A stretch of 64,000 bases of DNA from Sphingobium sufflavum (GCF_021403115.1 NZ_JAJSSH010000012.1:1-64000); one strand, 5' to 3'; shown: positions 26,907-36,682, numbered from the stretch's first letter. A program made the numbers and translations. Notes: a model not told the origin generated them from the sequence alone.

Positions 26907-27461
26907 ATGAGATCCTGTGAGGAGGGCAGGGCGGGGCACGGCGTTCGCCGGAGATACCTGATTTCCGGCGCGATGGCCCTGGCGCTGCTTCTGGCCGTCG
27001 GAGCCGGGGCGCAGGTGCCGACGCGGCCGTTCTCCTTCATGGGGGATAGCACGGTCAGGCAGACGAAGCGGACGTCGTTGGCCGGGGAGCCCTGCGTAAA
27101 TGTCGGAAGGGCACTGCGATGCGGACCTTCCAAGGCGATAACCTACGACGGGCAGCGGCTGAACTTCGTTTCGCTGGAATACTGGGACGGGCGGATGATT
27201 CGGGCCGTGGGTGCATTTGACCGGGGCCAGCATGCAAGAGTCCGGGCTCTTCTGGTCAGGGCCTACGGCCAGCCGCAGCACGCCGGCTATCAGTCGATGG
27301 CGGAACGCCCCGATCCCTTCACCCATCCGGAGACAATCTGGGAATTTGCCGATGGGCGGCTTGAGCTAGACAGTCGGACGTATGGCTCGCCCGTTCTGCT
27401 GTTCCGCTTTTCAGTCAAGCATCCCCAAGATGACGAGCCTCGGGTCGGCCCGCCCGGATAG
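26907..27461 (+). CDS. hypothetical exported protein
   Basis: 184 residues if started at 26907. An Arg-rich N-region and hydrophobic helix (RRRYLISGAMALALLLAVGAGAQ) form a signal peptide. The mature part has two Cys (GEPCVNVGRALRCG) that could form a disulphide and beta-rich sequence (ALLVRAYGQPQHAG, IWEFADGRLEL). It resembles periplasmic proteins of unknown function. No operon partner. Confidence 0.6.
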   Translation: MRSCEEGRAGHGVRRRYLISGAMALALLLAVGAGAQVPTRPFSFMGDSTVRQTKRTSLAGEPCVNVGRALRCGPSKAITYDGQRLNFVSLEYWDGRMIRAVGAFDRGQHARVRALLVRAYGQPQHAGYQSMAERPDPFTHPETIWEFADGRLELDSRTYGSPVLLFRFSVKHPQDDEPRVGPPG

Positions 27462-27588
27462 GATGGAAACATCGCTCCAGGAAGCTATCGACCATCATCG
27501 TTGCCGCTGCCGCCGCCCATCGCATACCGCCAGCTCCATGTCCCGTTGGTTTGGGCGTTGACCATCGGTGACCTAAATTGGCCGAGCT

Positions 27589-27984
27589 TCAGCGCGAAGC
27601 AATGGACAACGCGGTGTGGACGGCATCGGCGGCCCGGCGCGCGGCGGAACTCTGCTGACGATTGTAGTCGAGAGCCTGCACCACATAGGCGGTCTTTCGA
27701 TCGACCGCGATGCAGTAGACGGTTAGCGAGCCGCCCCCCGCCTTGGGTCCCGACGCAAAGACCGCCAGTTTCCCCGGATAGATCTGCCGATTGGCAGCGA
27801 CGTAGCCTATTCTCGACGAGGCGCTCTCGGCGACCTTGAGACATTCCGGAACGGAGAGCTTCCCCGCATCGCTTCGTTCCACTCGATACTCCAAGCCGAA
27901 CTTTTCGGAAGCAGCGGAAGCCGGAGCGCAGATGGCCCAGGCATTCACGAACGCGGCCATTGTGCAAACTTTGATTGATCGCAT
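27589..27984 (-). CDS. hypothetical secreted protein
   Basis: 131 residues from the ATG at 27984, chosen for its signal peptide (KVCTMAAFVNAWAICAPASA). The mature part (FGLEYRVERSDAGKLSVPEC, ...YPGKLAVFASGPKAGGGSLTVYC, AYVVQALDY) suggests a small beta-sheet domain with one disulphide. It may belong to the DUF6180 group, a memory-based guess. Function unknown. Confidence 0.55.
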   Translation of the reverse strand: MRSIKVCTMAAFVNAWAICAPASAASEKFGLEYRVERSDAGKLSVPECLKVAESASSRIGYVAANRQIYPGKLAVFASGPKAGGGSLTVYCIAVDRKTAYVVQALDYNRQQSSAARRAADAVHTALSIASR

Positions 27985-28321
27985 TGTATCGCCTTTTAAG
28001 TGCGGGATATCAGCAATTACGTGTGGCAGACCTGCGAGTTCCGGGCCCCAGATCCAGACAGTCCACGGACGGCGCCCTTCCGATTTCCGCAAGACGCTCA
28101 GCGCACCCACCACGCTCAGGATTGGATCGTCATTCCACACGTGCATCCCCGAACAGGAATGGCCGGTTTAGTCAGCGATCCTCAGATTAGCGCTATAGCG
28201 CTCGGCCCGAGCTCGAGAGTTCGACCGGCATTAGCCCGCCCAAATAATTCTATCTCCCAATCATGCTGGGTCTAGCTAGCATCGGTCTTCAGATCCAGGT
28301 GACTGCTCGATGGAGATAATC
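27985..28321. other. intergenic region upstream of the sulfhydrylase gene
   Basis: Divergent promoter space, 337 bp. A small stem (ATGCT/AGCAT, 28263-28282) lies 40 bp before the sulfhydrylase gene. I looked for a SAM riboswitch of the SAM-II or SAM-V type and could not recognise one. Confidence 0.35.
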
Positions 28322-29617
28322 ATGACCGACCGGCTGCATCCCGAGACCTTGGCGCTGCATGCGGGTTGGCGTGCGGACCCGTCTACCGGAGCGGTCGCGC
28401 CGCCCATCTATCAGACGACGTCCTACCAGTTTCGCGACACGGACCATGCCGCCGACCTGTTCGCGCTGAAGGAACTGGGAAATATCTATACCCGCATCGG
28501 CAACCCCACGACCGACATACTGGAGCAGCGTGTTGCAGCGATAGAGGGCGGCGCCGCTGCGCTCGCGCTGGCCTCCGGTCAGGCGGCCTCGGCCTATGCG
28601 GTTCAGAATCTGGCGAGGGTAGGCGATAATATCGTCAGCGGCACTGATCTCTATGGTGGCACCTGGAACCTGTTCGCAAACACACTGAAGGACCAGGGCA
28701 TAGAGGTTCGGTTCGTCGATCCCGCCGATCCAGAGGCATTCCTTCGTGCGACGGACGATCGGACCCGCGCATGGTACGTCGAGACCCTGCCCAATCCGAA
28801 GCTGGTTGTCGCTCCGATACGTGAAGTTGCCGCGCTTGGCCGTCCCCTCGGCATCCCGCTGATCGTCGACAACACTGCCGCTCCCCTGATTGCCCGGCCG
28901 CTCGACCATGGCGCGGCGATCGTCGTCTATTCGACTACCAAGTATATCGGGGGTCACGGCACTTCGATTGGCGGAATTATCGTAGACGGGGGCACCTTCG
29001 ACTGGGAGGCCTTGCCCGAGCGCCAGCCCCTGCTCAACACCCCCGATCCTAGCTATCACGGTGTCGTGTGGAGCGAGGCGGCCAAGGCTCTCGGGCCGAT
29101 CGCCTATATTCTACGCGCTCGAACCGTCCTGCTGCGCGACCTGGGCGCTGCCCTTTCGCCATTCAACGCGTTCCAGATTCTCCAAGGGCTGGAAACCCTG
29201 CCGCTCCGGATGCCGCGGCATTGCGAAAACGCCGCCAAGGTCGTGACCTTCCTTCAGGGCCGTCCAGACGTAGTCCGGGTCATCCACCCCTCGGTCCAGA
29301 CCGGCATCCAGGCAGAGCGAACTACGCGATACCTCAGCGGAGGGCATGGTGGTCTGGTCGGCTTTGAGCTCGAGGGCGGCGGGGCTGCGGGCCGCGCTTT
29401 CATCAATGCGTTGAAGCTCTTCTATCATGTGGCGAACATCGGTGATGCGCGCAGCCTTGCCATTCACCCAGCTTCCACCACACATTCCCAGCTGTCGGCG
29501 GAGGAGCAGTTCGCGACAGGCGTATCGGAGGGCTATGTTCGCCTTTCGGTTGGCCTCGAACATATCGACGACATACTTGCAGATCTCACGCAAGCGTTGG
29601 ATGCGGTGGCGCCGTAG
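28322..29617 (+). CDS. O-acetylhomoserine/cystathionine gamma-synthase family PLP enzyme
   Basis: 431 residues from ATG 28322 (GATGGAGA before it). Cys/Met-metabolism PLP fold: YTRIGNPT, ALASGQAASAYA, VVYSTTKYIGGHG with the PLP lysine at 207, and IGDARSLAIHPASTTH. The LH-x-G start and overall length match O-acetylhomoserine sulfhydrylase (MetY), which makes homocysteine from sulfide. A cystathionine gamma-synthase role is possible. No neighbouring met gene. Confidence 0.88.
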   Translation: MTDRLHPETLALHAGWRADPSTGAVAPPIYQTTSYQFRDTDHAADLFALKELGNIYTRIGNPTTDILEQRVAAIEGGAAALALASGQAASAYAVQNLARVGDNIVSGTDLYGGTWNLFANTLKDQGIEVRFVDPADPEAFLRATDDRTRAWYVETLPNPKLVVAPIREVAALGRPLGIPLIVDNTAAPLIARPLDHGAAIVVYSTTKYIGGHGTSIGGIIVDGGTFDWEALPERQPLLNTPDPSYHGVVWSEAAKALGPIAYILRARTVLLRDLGAALSPFNAFQILQGLETLPLRMPRHCENAAKVVTFLQGRPDVVRVIHPSVQTGIQAERTTRYLSGGHGGLVGFELEGGGAAGRAFINALKLFYHVANIGDARSLAIHPASTTHSQLSAEEQFATGVSEGYVRLSVGLEHIDDILADLTQALDAVAP

Positions 29618-29894
29618 ACGCCGGGGGGAGCGCGTGAACTGAATGTTTCGCCCTAGCTGATGTGAATGCGGCGCCGACAATGCGCGAGGCATATCCCGAC
29701 CGCTCCTGCTACCCGAGCGACCACCGTCCGCCTTTCGTATGGCGATCGACTGACATTGCTGTTTCTGGAACGTTGGGGGGAAACTGCGCTGGACGGTTCC
29801 AAGAGATATCAATGAGTTTCGGAGCCGAGATCAAGGCCCGCTTCCGACAGCAGGTAGGACGCTCGCCATCGTCTGATCGTTCGGCAAGGGCGCT

Positions 29895-30737
29895 TTATTT
29901 CTTATGAGCCGCCCGCTGACCCATCGCTTTGGCTGCATCCTCGCTCCCAAGGATCAACGGTCGCCTCCACAGGCCGAGATCGTCCAAATCCTCACCGAAG
30001 CCGGCGAACGGCCGCCAGTTTTCGTTATGCTGTTCCAGAACGGTTGCGCCGGACGCCCACGCCAGCGCGACACCCCCTGCCACGTCCCAGATGTTAGGTG
30101 TGGCGAAGCGCGCTACCTGCAGCAGGCCTGCGGCGACGAACGCGCATTCGATGGCGGCGGAACCAGTCTTGCGCACATCCCACATGCTCGTCCCGTCTCG
30201 CAGATCGGGTTCGCCAGCCAGCCGTCGCCGGACGGCAGGGTTGGCCTGCCGGGAGAAAGCTGTTCCCTCGAAGCGGAGGCCCTGTGCGGTCCCACAATGG
30301 TAGACGCCCGGAGTGAGGAGGTGGCTCGTACTGCACCACAGGGCGCCTACGAAGGGCACGCCGCGATAGAGGACTCCTACGGAAGAGGCGAATAGCGGGA
30401 AGCCGTTTACGAAATTGGTGGTGCCGTCTATCGGGTCGATCGCCCAGGTGAAGTCATGGCCACGGCCTGGTCTCTCCTCCATTTCCTCGCCGATGATGTC
30501 GTGGCCTGGAAATCGTTCAGTCACGCGCAAACGGATTTGCGCCTCGACGGCGCCATCCACTTGACTGACTGGGTCTTTGAGCAACGCGGCGGCTGCTCCC
30601 TCGCCCTTGTATTTGACGGAGAGGATAGTGCCGAGTGCCGAGATAATCTCCTTGCCCCCCAACGCGGCAAGCTCCACTGCCAGTGCTTCTATCTCTAACA
30701 GAAGGGTGGGATCCAGATCAGCGGGAATTCGCATCAT
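29895..30737 (-). CDS. inositol monophosphatase family phosphatase
   Basis: 280 residues of the Mg-dependent IMPase/SuhB/CysQ fold: GEEMEE, WAIDPIDGTTNFVNGFP (metal and phosphate site) and WDVAGGVALAWASGA. Substrate cannot be told from sequence: inositol phosphates, PAP or sugar phosphates. The start overlaps the previous gene stop (ATGA), giving a two-gene operon with a lipid-kinase-like enzyme, which suggests a phospholipid or inositol theme. Confidence 0.88.
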   Translation of the reverse strand: MMRIPADLDPTLLLEIEALAVELAALGGKEIISALGTILSVKYKGEGAAAALLKDPVSQVDGAVEAQIRLRVTERFPGHDIIGEEMEERPGRGHDFTWAIDPIDGTTNFVNGFPLFASSVGVLYRGVPFVGALWCSTSHLLTPGVYHCGTAQGLRFEGTAFSRQANPAVRRRLAGEPDLRDGTSMWDVRKTGSAAIECAFVAAGLLQVARFATPNIWDVAGGVALAWASGATVLEQHNENWRPFAGFGEDLDDLGLWRRPLILGSEDAAKAMGQRAAHKK

Positions 30738-31615
30738 GCCGGTTCCTCTTTTCTTTCGCCGGGAACCAGCACCGTCACAGGGGTTTCATCAAGGTGCAAC
30801 TCGATGGTCCATGGTTCGCCCGGCAGATCGAGCGGGCGATCATCTATGCGAACACGCATGGCCTGCCCTTTCAGAAGGATGCGGCAGCCACCCTCGATCC
30901 TGGCTGGAGGGGGGCCGGAGAAATGCTCAGCCCACGTCGTCATGGCTAGTCGGTCCGATGCCTTGACGAGAAGGACGTCTAGGACATTGTCTCCGGGGTC
31001 GGCGCGGGGGGCGAATGGCAGACGCGGACCGATCGCCGCGATGTTGAGAACTTCGATCAGCAGCCAAGGTCCCTCGAAGCGCGTGCCGTCGATGTCCACG
31101 TCGCAATCAAATGGTGCAGCGCCGGCGAGAGCGTCGCGAAACGCGACGCGGCCGTTTTCCCGCTTTTCCTCAGGCGTCTCGGGATCTTCGTCCACCATCT
31201 CGATCGCGTCATTGAGGGCGCCCAGTCCGACCGCCTCCACGAAAGCGCGCATGCCGAACGGCCCGAGGATGGTTCCGATCGTCAACTTCCGCTCACGCGC
31301 CTTCCCAAGCCCCGCAATGATGTCGCAGGTCGACTGACGAATGCCCAAGGCGCGCGCGATGTTGTTCGAGCCGCCAAGAGGCAGTATCGCGATCGGAACA
31401 CTCCGGTCGGATATCTCACTTGCCGCGCTGGTGACGGTGCCGTCGCCTCCCGCGGCAATGATCAATTCCATTCCGGCAGAGGCTGCAGCGATGTCGTCCT
31501 TACCATGCTCGCAATAGGTTATCGCGTATCCTGCTTCTTCGAGGTCAGCGATCAAAGGTTCAATAGGTTCAGGTTCCGTCCCGGCGTTGGGATTGTGCAC
31601 CATAAGCGTTTTCAT
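30734..31615 (-). CDS. diacylglycerol kinase-family lipid kinase (YegS/DgkB-like)
   Basis: 293 residues. Catalytic-domain signature AAGGDGTVTSAASEI with LPLGGSNNIARALGI, then FVEAVGLGA and a beta-sandwich C-terminal domain (GGCRILLKGQAMRVRIDDRPL). Uses ATP to phosphorylate a lipid such as diacylglycerol. First gene of the pair with the IMPase-like phosphatase, overlapping by 4 bp. Confidence 0.85.
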   Translation of the reverse strand: MKTLMVHNPNAGTEPEPIEPLIADLEEAGYAITYCEHGKDDIAAASAGMELIIAAGGDGTVTSAASEISDRSVPIAILPLGGSNNIARALGIRQSTCDIIAGLGKARERKLTIGTILGPFGMRAFVEAVGLGALNDAIEMVDEDPETPEEKRENGRVAFRDALAGAAPFDCDVDIDGTRFEGPWLLIEVLNIAAIGPRLPFAPRADPGDNVLDVLLVKASDRLAMTTWAEHFSGPPPARIEGGCRILLKGQAMRVRIDDRPLDLPGEPWTIELHLDETPVTVLVPGERKEEPA

Positions 31616-31682
31616 GCAGCGAGATACCGTGACTGATCGTCGCTTTTACCTAGTGCCGGATCTGCGATAATCACCATCGGCG

Positions 31683-31856
31683 TCATATCGACACGCTGTT
31701 CGACCACGAACGCTCTGACCTCGCAGCGGGTACCGGCATGCGGCCCTGCGTGATGAGCGCACGGTCAACCAGGCTTTGGTGCGCTACCATTCCATAAGGG
31801 TGGTCAAGGTCCGGCATGACCGTCCGGTGGAGGAGGGCCGGCTTCTTTTGAGCCAT
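31683..31856 (-). CDS. possible small hypothetical protein
   Basis: 57 residues (MAQKKPALLHRTVMPDLDHP...). A weak ribosome binding site (ACGGAAA) precedes the ATG. No family recognised and the frame extends upstream without a start. Listed because it fills an otherwise gene-free 490 bp; could be a remnant. Confidence 0.3.
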   Translation of the reverse strand: MAQKKPALLHRTVMPDLDHPYGMVAHQSLVDRALITQGRMPVPAARSERSWSNSVSI

Positions 31857-32109
31857 GATATCGTTTCCGTTAAGCGGCGAGATTGCTAGGAGACTAAAGC
31901 GCGAGGGCTTGTTGTCGTTCCCCCATCGATACAGACGCTCTCTGACGTAGACTGCTTTTCTCTCGACGCGCCGAAGCACATGATTGCCATCGGCTCTTGA
32001 CCTTCCGCCAGCTATGCATCCAATGCCAACGTACATCGCACGCTCGGGAAGCTCACCCGAAGGTTCACATGAGGCTGCCGTCACCTCAATGACATTTACT
32101 TTGCCTGCT

Positions 32110-32928
32110 ATGTCGAACCGGGATTATGCGCTCGGACTTGCGCGGGCGTTCGGCGGAGCGATTATCTTCGGATTGCCTCTGCTCATGACCATGGAGATGT
32201 GGTCTCTGGGGCTTGCCATTCATCCGGCCCGGTTGCTGATTTTCGTCGTCCTGAACTTCTGCGTCCTCGTCGTTCTTTCACGCTTCGGCGGCTTTGAACC
32301 CACTGATTCCATCGGTGAGGATCTGCTTGACGCCCTTGGCGCCTATGCCGTGGGGATAGCGGCGTCCGGGTTGATCCTCGGACTATTCAATCTCCTCTAT
32401 ACCTCCATGCCGCTGGGCGAACTTGCCGGCATGATCGCGGTACAGTCCATCCCGACCAGCTTTGGCGCGATGTTGGCGCGCAAGCAACTGGGCGACGGCG
32501 AGGATGACAAGTCGGAGGAGCAGAAGCTCCGGTCCGATGGATATGCGGGTGAGTTGTTTCTCATGCTTGCCGGTTCGATGTTCCTGGCATTCAACGTCGC
32601 GCCTACGGAAGAGGTGATCCTGATCGGGTTCAAGATGACGCCGTGGCATAGCCTGACGCTCATTGCCGCATCGTTGTTCGCGCTCCATGCACTCGTGTTC
32701 GCCGTGGGTCTTCCCGGTCAGGAGCAGGCGCCAGACGGATATGGCGGGATGAGGTTGTTCATAGCCTACACCGTCCCAGGATATGCGATCGCTGCCCTTG
32801 TCAGTCTTTACATACTGTGGACGTTCGGCCGCGTGGATGGTCAGGCGCTACATGCCATCGCGGGAAGTGTCGTTGTGCTGGGATTTCCAGCATCCATAGG
32901 CGCGGCGATAGCCCGACTCGTTGTGTGA
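32110..32928 (+). CDS. TIGR02587/DUF2391 family integral membrane protein
   Basis: 272 residues from the ATG at 32110 (32089 is an alternative). About seven hydrophobic helices; the opening GLARAFGGAIIFGLPLLMTMEMW is typical of the family. It is always seen next to a TIGR02588 gene, as here. Function unknown; it is often in stress-type plasmid or chromosomal clusters of alphaproteobacteria. Confidence 0.85.
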   Translation: MSNRDYALGLARAFGGAIIFGLPLLMTMEMWSLGLAIHPARLLIFVVLNFCVLVVLSRFGGFEPTDSIGEDLLDALGAYAVGIAASGLILGLFNLLYTSMPLGELAGMIAVQSIPTSFGAMLARKQLGDGEDDKSEEQKLRSDGYAGELFLMLAGSMFLAFNVAPTEEVILIGFKMTPWHSLTLIAASLFALHALVFAVGLPGQEQAPDGYGGMRLFIAYTVPGYAIAALVSLYILWTFGRVDGQALHAIAGSVVVLGFPASIGAAIARLVV

Positions 32929-32936
32929 GGTAACGG

Positions 32937-33338
32937 ATGAAATCGAATTCTTCGGCTGTCGCCCGAACTCCGATCCTCGAATGGATCGCTGCCGTCACCG
33001 GCCTTGTGGTTTTGCTGTTCCTGTTGGGCGCAATCGGCTTCGATGCGTTGCAGGGCGGATCGCGCGTCCCCCCGGACATTCGGCTGGACACGCATCCAGC
33101 GGTGAAGGTGGGCGACAGATATCTGGTAACCTTCGATGCCAGCAATAGAGGCGGTGCCACCGCCGCTGCGCTTGAGATCGAGGGGCAACTTACGGATCAC
33201 GGACAGGTGATCGAGACGAGCAGTAGTACGATCGACTATGTCCCGGGCCATGGTGCAGCGCAAGGCGGGCTGTATTTTGAACACAACCCACGCGGCATGA
33301 CCGTCACGGTTCGCCCTCTGGGCTATCAAGCGCCATGA
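32937..33338 (+). CDS. TIGR02588 family protein
   Basis: 133 residues, 8 bp after the previous stop. One N-terminal membrane helix (WIAAVTGLVVLLFLLGAIGF) and an external beta-sandwich domain (YLVTFDASNRGGATAAALEIEGQL) with one YVPG loop. Together with TIGR02587 it probably forms a membrane complex of unknown role. Confidence 0.85.
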   Translation: MKSNSSAVARTPILEWIAAVTGLVVLLFLLGAIGFDALQGGSRVPPDIRLDTHPAVKVGDRYLVTFDASNRGGATAAALEIEGQLTDHGQVIETSSSTIDYVPGHGAAQGGLYFEHNPRGMTVTVRPLGYQAP

Positions 33339-33633
33339 CATAGGCCACTGAAGGACGCTCGTCGGGTCGCGGCCAAGACGTCGAGATGGTTTCTGTTCGC
33401 ATGAGGTCTACTGCACGACCCTTATGAGACGCTCAGAGCCAGAATTCGGCTCCCCAGGTGCAGACCTTCCGCTTTTCGGCAGCTCGCGAGCCTTTATTGC
33501 CCTTGCCGTTCGCTTTCGATCTCGCAAACATCTGGCCGTGACAAAGGCGGCCGATCGGGACAGTCTATTGAGACTATCGCCCATGCGCTATTCCGATCAA
33601 TTGGCATTCTAGCCAGCCTTCACCGAGGCGTGG
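33339..33633. other. gene-free stretch
   Basis: 295 bp. Only a short frame at 33424-33612 with no recognisable content. I see no repeat or terminator of note. Confidence 0.35.
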
Positions 33634-33885
33634 TCAAGGCGCTCCGAAGCCAACCTGACGCTCCTCCGGCGCAGCGAGCAGCTGTGCACCGGAAACCTGG
33701 GCGAGCTCGATTAGGATTTCCTCGTTGCTCTCGCCGACCACGCCATGAAGCAGTTGCCCATCCACCCTTGTGCCCGGACCAACAGTGACCTTGTGGCTCC
33801 CGAAGTAGATCACGGCCCGTCCTCCCGACGCAGCATGCGCCTCTACTTTTTCTGCAATGCTGGCTTGGCTGAACGAGGCTGACAT
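33634..33885 (-). CDS. small hypothetical protein
   Basis: 83 residues from ATG 33885, with AGGAGA at a good distance. Predicted beta strands (GGRAVIYFGSHKVTVGPGT; EEILIELAQVSGAQLLA). No family recognised. Divergent from the next HTH gene. Confidence 0.55.
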   Translation of the reverse strand: MSASFSQASIAEKVEAHAASGGRAVIYFGSHKVTVGPGTRVDGQLLHGVVGESNEEILIELAQVSGAQLLAAPEERQVGFGAP

Positions 33886-34069
33886 CTTGGATCTCCTGCT
33901 AATAGTTATAGAAGGCCCATCCAGGTCACAGGTCAACAGCGATACTGGTGCGCGCACAGCATGGAGGCGGTCATGGCAGGGGCCAGCGCTCGAGGAGTGC
34001 CGCTGAGCTCGTGAGGGTGACAGCTTTTGTCGCTCTCCATGGTCAAAGTGAACATGTCGAAAGCGCAAT

Positions 34070-34369
34070 ATGGCTAAAACAGATACAGTCACACATGACA
34101 CGGGCAGCGTATTTCATGCACTTGGCCTGCCGGACGCCGACGATCTGCAGTTGCGCTCTGAACGTCTCATGCTCATCGGACAAATTATCGCCGAACGGGG
34201 GCTGAAGCAGCGCGAGGTTCGCGTGCTGCTGGAAATGAGCCGCTTTGAGATTTCTGCCCTGATGCGAGGTAGGATCAACCAATTCTCGTCGGAGAGACTG
34301 GCGCGCGCTTTGCAGGATCTGAACGCCAGCATCGTCGAAGTCGGGCGGCCCGAAAAACTGGCGTCGTAG
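34070..34369 (+). CDS. XRE-type helix-turn-helix protein (HigA-like)
   Basis: 99 residues with an HTH (AERGLKQREVRVLLEMSRFEISALMRGRINQFSSERL). This is the pattern of HigA-type antitoxins (COG5606) that pair with a small phage-Gp49-like toxin. No toxin gene lies next to it, so it is an orphan antitoxin or a stand-alone regulator. Ends 12 bp before the convergent gene. Confidence 0.8.
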   Translation: MAKTDTVTHDTGSVFHALGLPDADDLQLRSERLMLIGQIIAERGLKQREVRVLLEMSRFEISALMRGRINQFSSERLARALQDLNASIVEVGRPEKLAS

Positions 34370-34381
34370 AATTACCAACAA

Positions 34382-35347
34382 TCATTTTGGATCCCAGACC
34401 CACCCTTCGGGATGCAACGCATCGTCGATCCAAGGGGCGACGGTGTCGGTGGGACCAGAGCAATACCAGTCCAGATAGTCGCCTTCCTCTCTGATCCAGG
34501 CGACCATGGTTCCGGCCTCGCGCAGACCGTAACTTGCCTCTGCACCATCATAGTGTGACCACTCAATGTTTGTGAGCGCTGACCACATTGCCTGAGCGGC
34601 GGAGGAATCGGATCGAATACGGTCACCGAGTACCCGGTCAACGGTTAGTTCGAAACGCTTTCGGTCCCTGAAACAGCGACTGCTTGCGGTTTCGATTTTC
34701 GCTGACGACTTTGCCGCCCGCCGGAGACTGGCGATAGGCGCCCAGTCTATATGTGGGGTTTTCTCCGCAGTCGCACTGCTGATGTGCCCGTCTGTGACCG
34801 CCAAAACTTTCCGGGATCGGTGAGAACTGCTGTTTGCGAACCTTGCACGCCAATCTTTGAGCGTCGCTCCCGGAACCTTGTCGCGCACCACGACATGGAT
34901 CTCGTTGCTCTGAAATGTGATGGCTTCCATCAGCCTCTGGTCTCCCGGCACGACATCGACGACGACAACGTCGAAATGACGCTTCAACCAGTAGAAATTC
35001 GCCCCTAGCTTATCCCATTCGGAGACCGTTTCGCTGATGCCGGGGCGAACTGCCAATTTACCGCTTCCAAGCCGGATCTCCTGAGAGGTCTCGTGATAGC
35101 CCCATACCGCCAGTTTGGGCATCAGCGACAGGTCGGCCTGATCATCGCAATGATACTGCGTGAGACGCCTTACGTCGCCAATGTGATAGAAGCCCGCGTC
35201 GATGAGATTGGTCAGTGTGCGTCGCTCAAAGTTCGTATCGACCGCCACGACCCGGCTTCCCAGCTTTTGATGCTCGATTGCTATGGCGGTGGCCACAGGC
35301 GACAGGTCCGCGCCTTCCACCAAGCTCTGCACGCTGATGACTTTCAT
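34382..35347 (-). CDS. MinD/ParA-like protein lacking a P-loop
   Basis: About 321 residues. The start MKVISVQSL..., the strand RVVAVDTNFE, the HFDVVVVDVVPG strand and the overall order match ParA/MinD ATPases, but where KGGVGKST should be the sequence is VEGADLSPVAT. No other Walker A is seen. The last 70 residues (WSHYDGAEASYG, WYCSGPTDTVAPWID) are an extra domain I do not recognise. It is a probable inactive relative. Start could be a GTG at 35356. Confidence 0.55.
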   Translation of the reverse strand: MKVISVQSLVEGADLSPVATAIAIEHQKLGSRVVAVDTNFERRTLTNLIDAGFYHIGDVRRLTQYHCDDQADLSLMPKLAVWGYHETSQEIRLGSGKLAVRPGISETVSEWDKLGANFYWLKRHFDVVVVDVVPGDQRLMEAITFQSNEIHVVVRDKVPGATLKDWRARFANSSSHRSRKVLAVTDGHISSATAEKTPHIDWAPIASLRRAAKSSAKIETASSRCFRDRKRFELTVDRVLGDRIRSDSSAAQAMWSALTNIEWSHYDGAEASYGLREAGTMVAWIREEGDYLDWYCSGPTDTVAPWIDDALHPEGWVWDPK

Positions 35348-35390
35348 AAAACTCACTCTTCGGGAATGGGATGAAACAGATTAGGCGCGA

Positions 35391-35858
35391 TCAGCGCTGG
35401 ATGGGGCCAAGGACCTGTAGATCGCCGTTAATTGTGTCGAAGCGCCAGCCAGCCGAGAGCTCGTGCATCTTGCTGTCGGGTCCGCGGATGCTGATGGACA
35501 TCTCGCAATTTTCTCCGGGGCGCGGTGCTGCGGATACACAGCGACGATCGGTCAGGCTCTCGAAACTGGACTTCGCCATATAGGCCGCATCCGCTTCCTT
35601 CGCCCGATCGCCTTGCGCGGCCTCGGCAGCCCTTTTGCCAACATCATTGTCGGTCCCGAGTTCGCGGGCGATGGCGGCGGAGCGACGTGCACCTTCTTCG
35701 AAGCTGCGAGCATGATCGGCATAGAAGGCAGCATCACGGCTCGCGGCCGCCTGCTCACTGAACCAGTGGCGCTTTACGGCGTCGGCATAGTCAGCCTCGC
35801 TGGTGCCGCAGCTAGCGAGCATGACTATAAAGAAGGGTAGGGTGGTCCAACGCTGCAT
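35391..35858 (-). CDS. hypothetical lipoprotein
   Basis: 155 residues from ATG 35858, preceded by GGAGG. Signal peptide with lipobox LASC (FFIVMLASCGTSEADY). The mature part has an Ala-rich helical segment (ARSFEEGARRSAAIARELG) and a beta part with two Cys (RRCVSAAPRPGENCEM). Membrane-anchored, function unknown. Confidence 0.7.
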   Translation of the reverse strand: MQRWTTLPFFIVMLASCGTSEADYADAVKRHWFSEQAAASRDAAFYADHARSFEEGARRSAAIARELGTDNDVGKRAAEAAQGDRAKEADAAYMAKSSFESLTDRRCVSAAPRPGENCEMSISIRGPDSKMHELSAGWRFDTINGDLQVLGPIQR

Positions 35859-36682
35859 ATCGCCTCCGAATGATCTTGGAGGCACCGACTGAAAGCCGGG
35901 TGTTAGGAACCCTGCGCAAACACAAGGCGCCGCCATTTTGGGCAGAGCCTTGGACATACGACGGCCACCCGGCCAAAATAGCTTTGGCCGGCGTTTGCGA
36001 TAAGAGGTTCCTACGCCTCACCCACCGGGACAGACCGGAGGGCAGGAGCAGTGCTAGCGGGGATTGCACCATTTGGGAAGATGTCCTGGAATTGGAGATG
36101 AGCCTGCGTCTTCAACCGCTACGTTGTTTATCCTCGTGAGCAGGCTCAGCGATCCAGCGCGACAGCGCCGTTTTCGGAGCTCATCGCAAATGAAAGAGAT
36201 AGGGCAGCCGTCCGGCTGCTTATTCGGCGACGATGCGCGTTGGTGCTTTCCAAAATAGTCAGAGGTCCGTCACTGGAGAAGGGCTATGACCTGCGCTACC
36301 GCAGCCACATCCGCCCCCTTGTGTTTCTTGTCCTCGTTGGAGCTTTCCGCATGACGCGCGTTTCACCCGATACCGATTTCCCCGAAAGGGTAACAGCCCG
36401 TCCTGCTTCCACCGGACCCTTTCCGCGGAACTTCAAAGGATGCCCTGACATCCAATCTATAACGCCAGATGATCTCTCATATTGGGAGGCACACACCACG
36501 CTACTGGCTAGTGTCAGCAAGGGCTGGCAAAAGGCCCATAGAAAGGGGGTTCTACCCGGTAGCCGACCGGATATCCTAGGACGAAAAGCTCACGCAGGTT
36601 TGGATCATGGCGCGTCGCTCCGCTATAATCTAGATAGATCAATGTGTTGCTGTCTATCGCCACTCCGTCGTCGGGTGCGGCG
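35859..36682. other. gene-poor region upstream of the mobilisation genes
   Basis: 824 bp with no recognisable gene. Close to the right end lie a promoter-like pair and an inverted repeat GATAGA/TCTATC (36633-36658). This is the expected place for oriT of the downstream relaxase, but no nic site was identified. Confidence 0.35.
36600..36629 (+). promoter_or_regulatory. promoter-like sequence for mobilisation operon
   Basis: TTGGAT (36600-36605) and a perfect TATAAT (36624-36629) with an 18-bp spacer, 54 bp upstream of the accessory gene. An inverted repeat GATAGA-TCTATC just downstream could bind the ribbon-helix-helix protein. Confidence 0.4.

Noticed and set aside
28150..28321. Possible SAM riboswitch before the sulfhydrylase gene
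   Set aside because: No conserved core of any SAM class could be matched.
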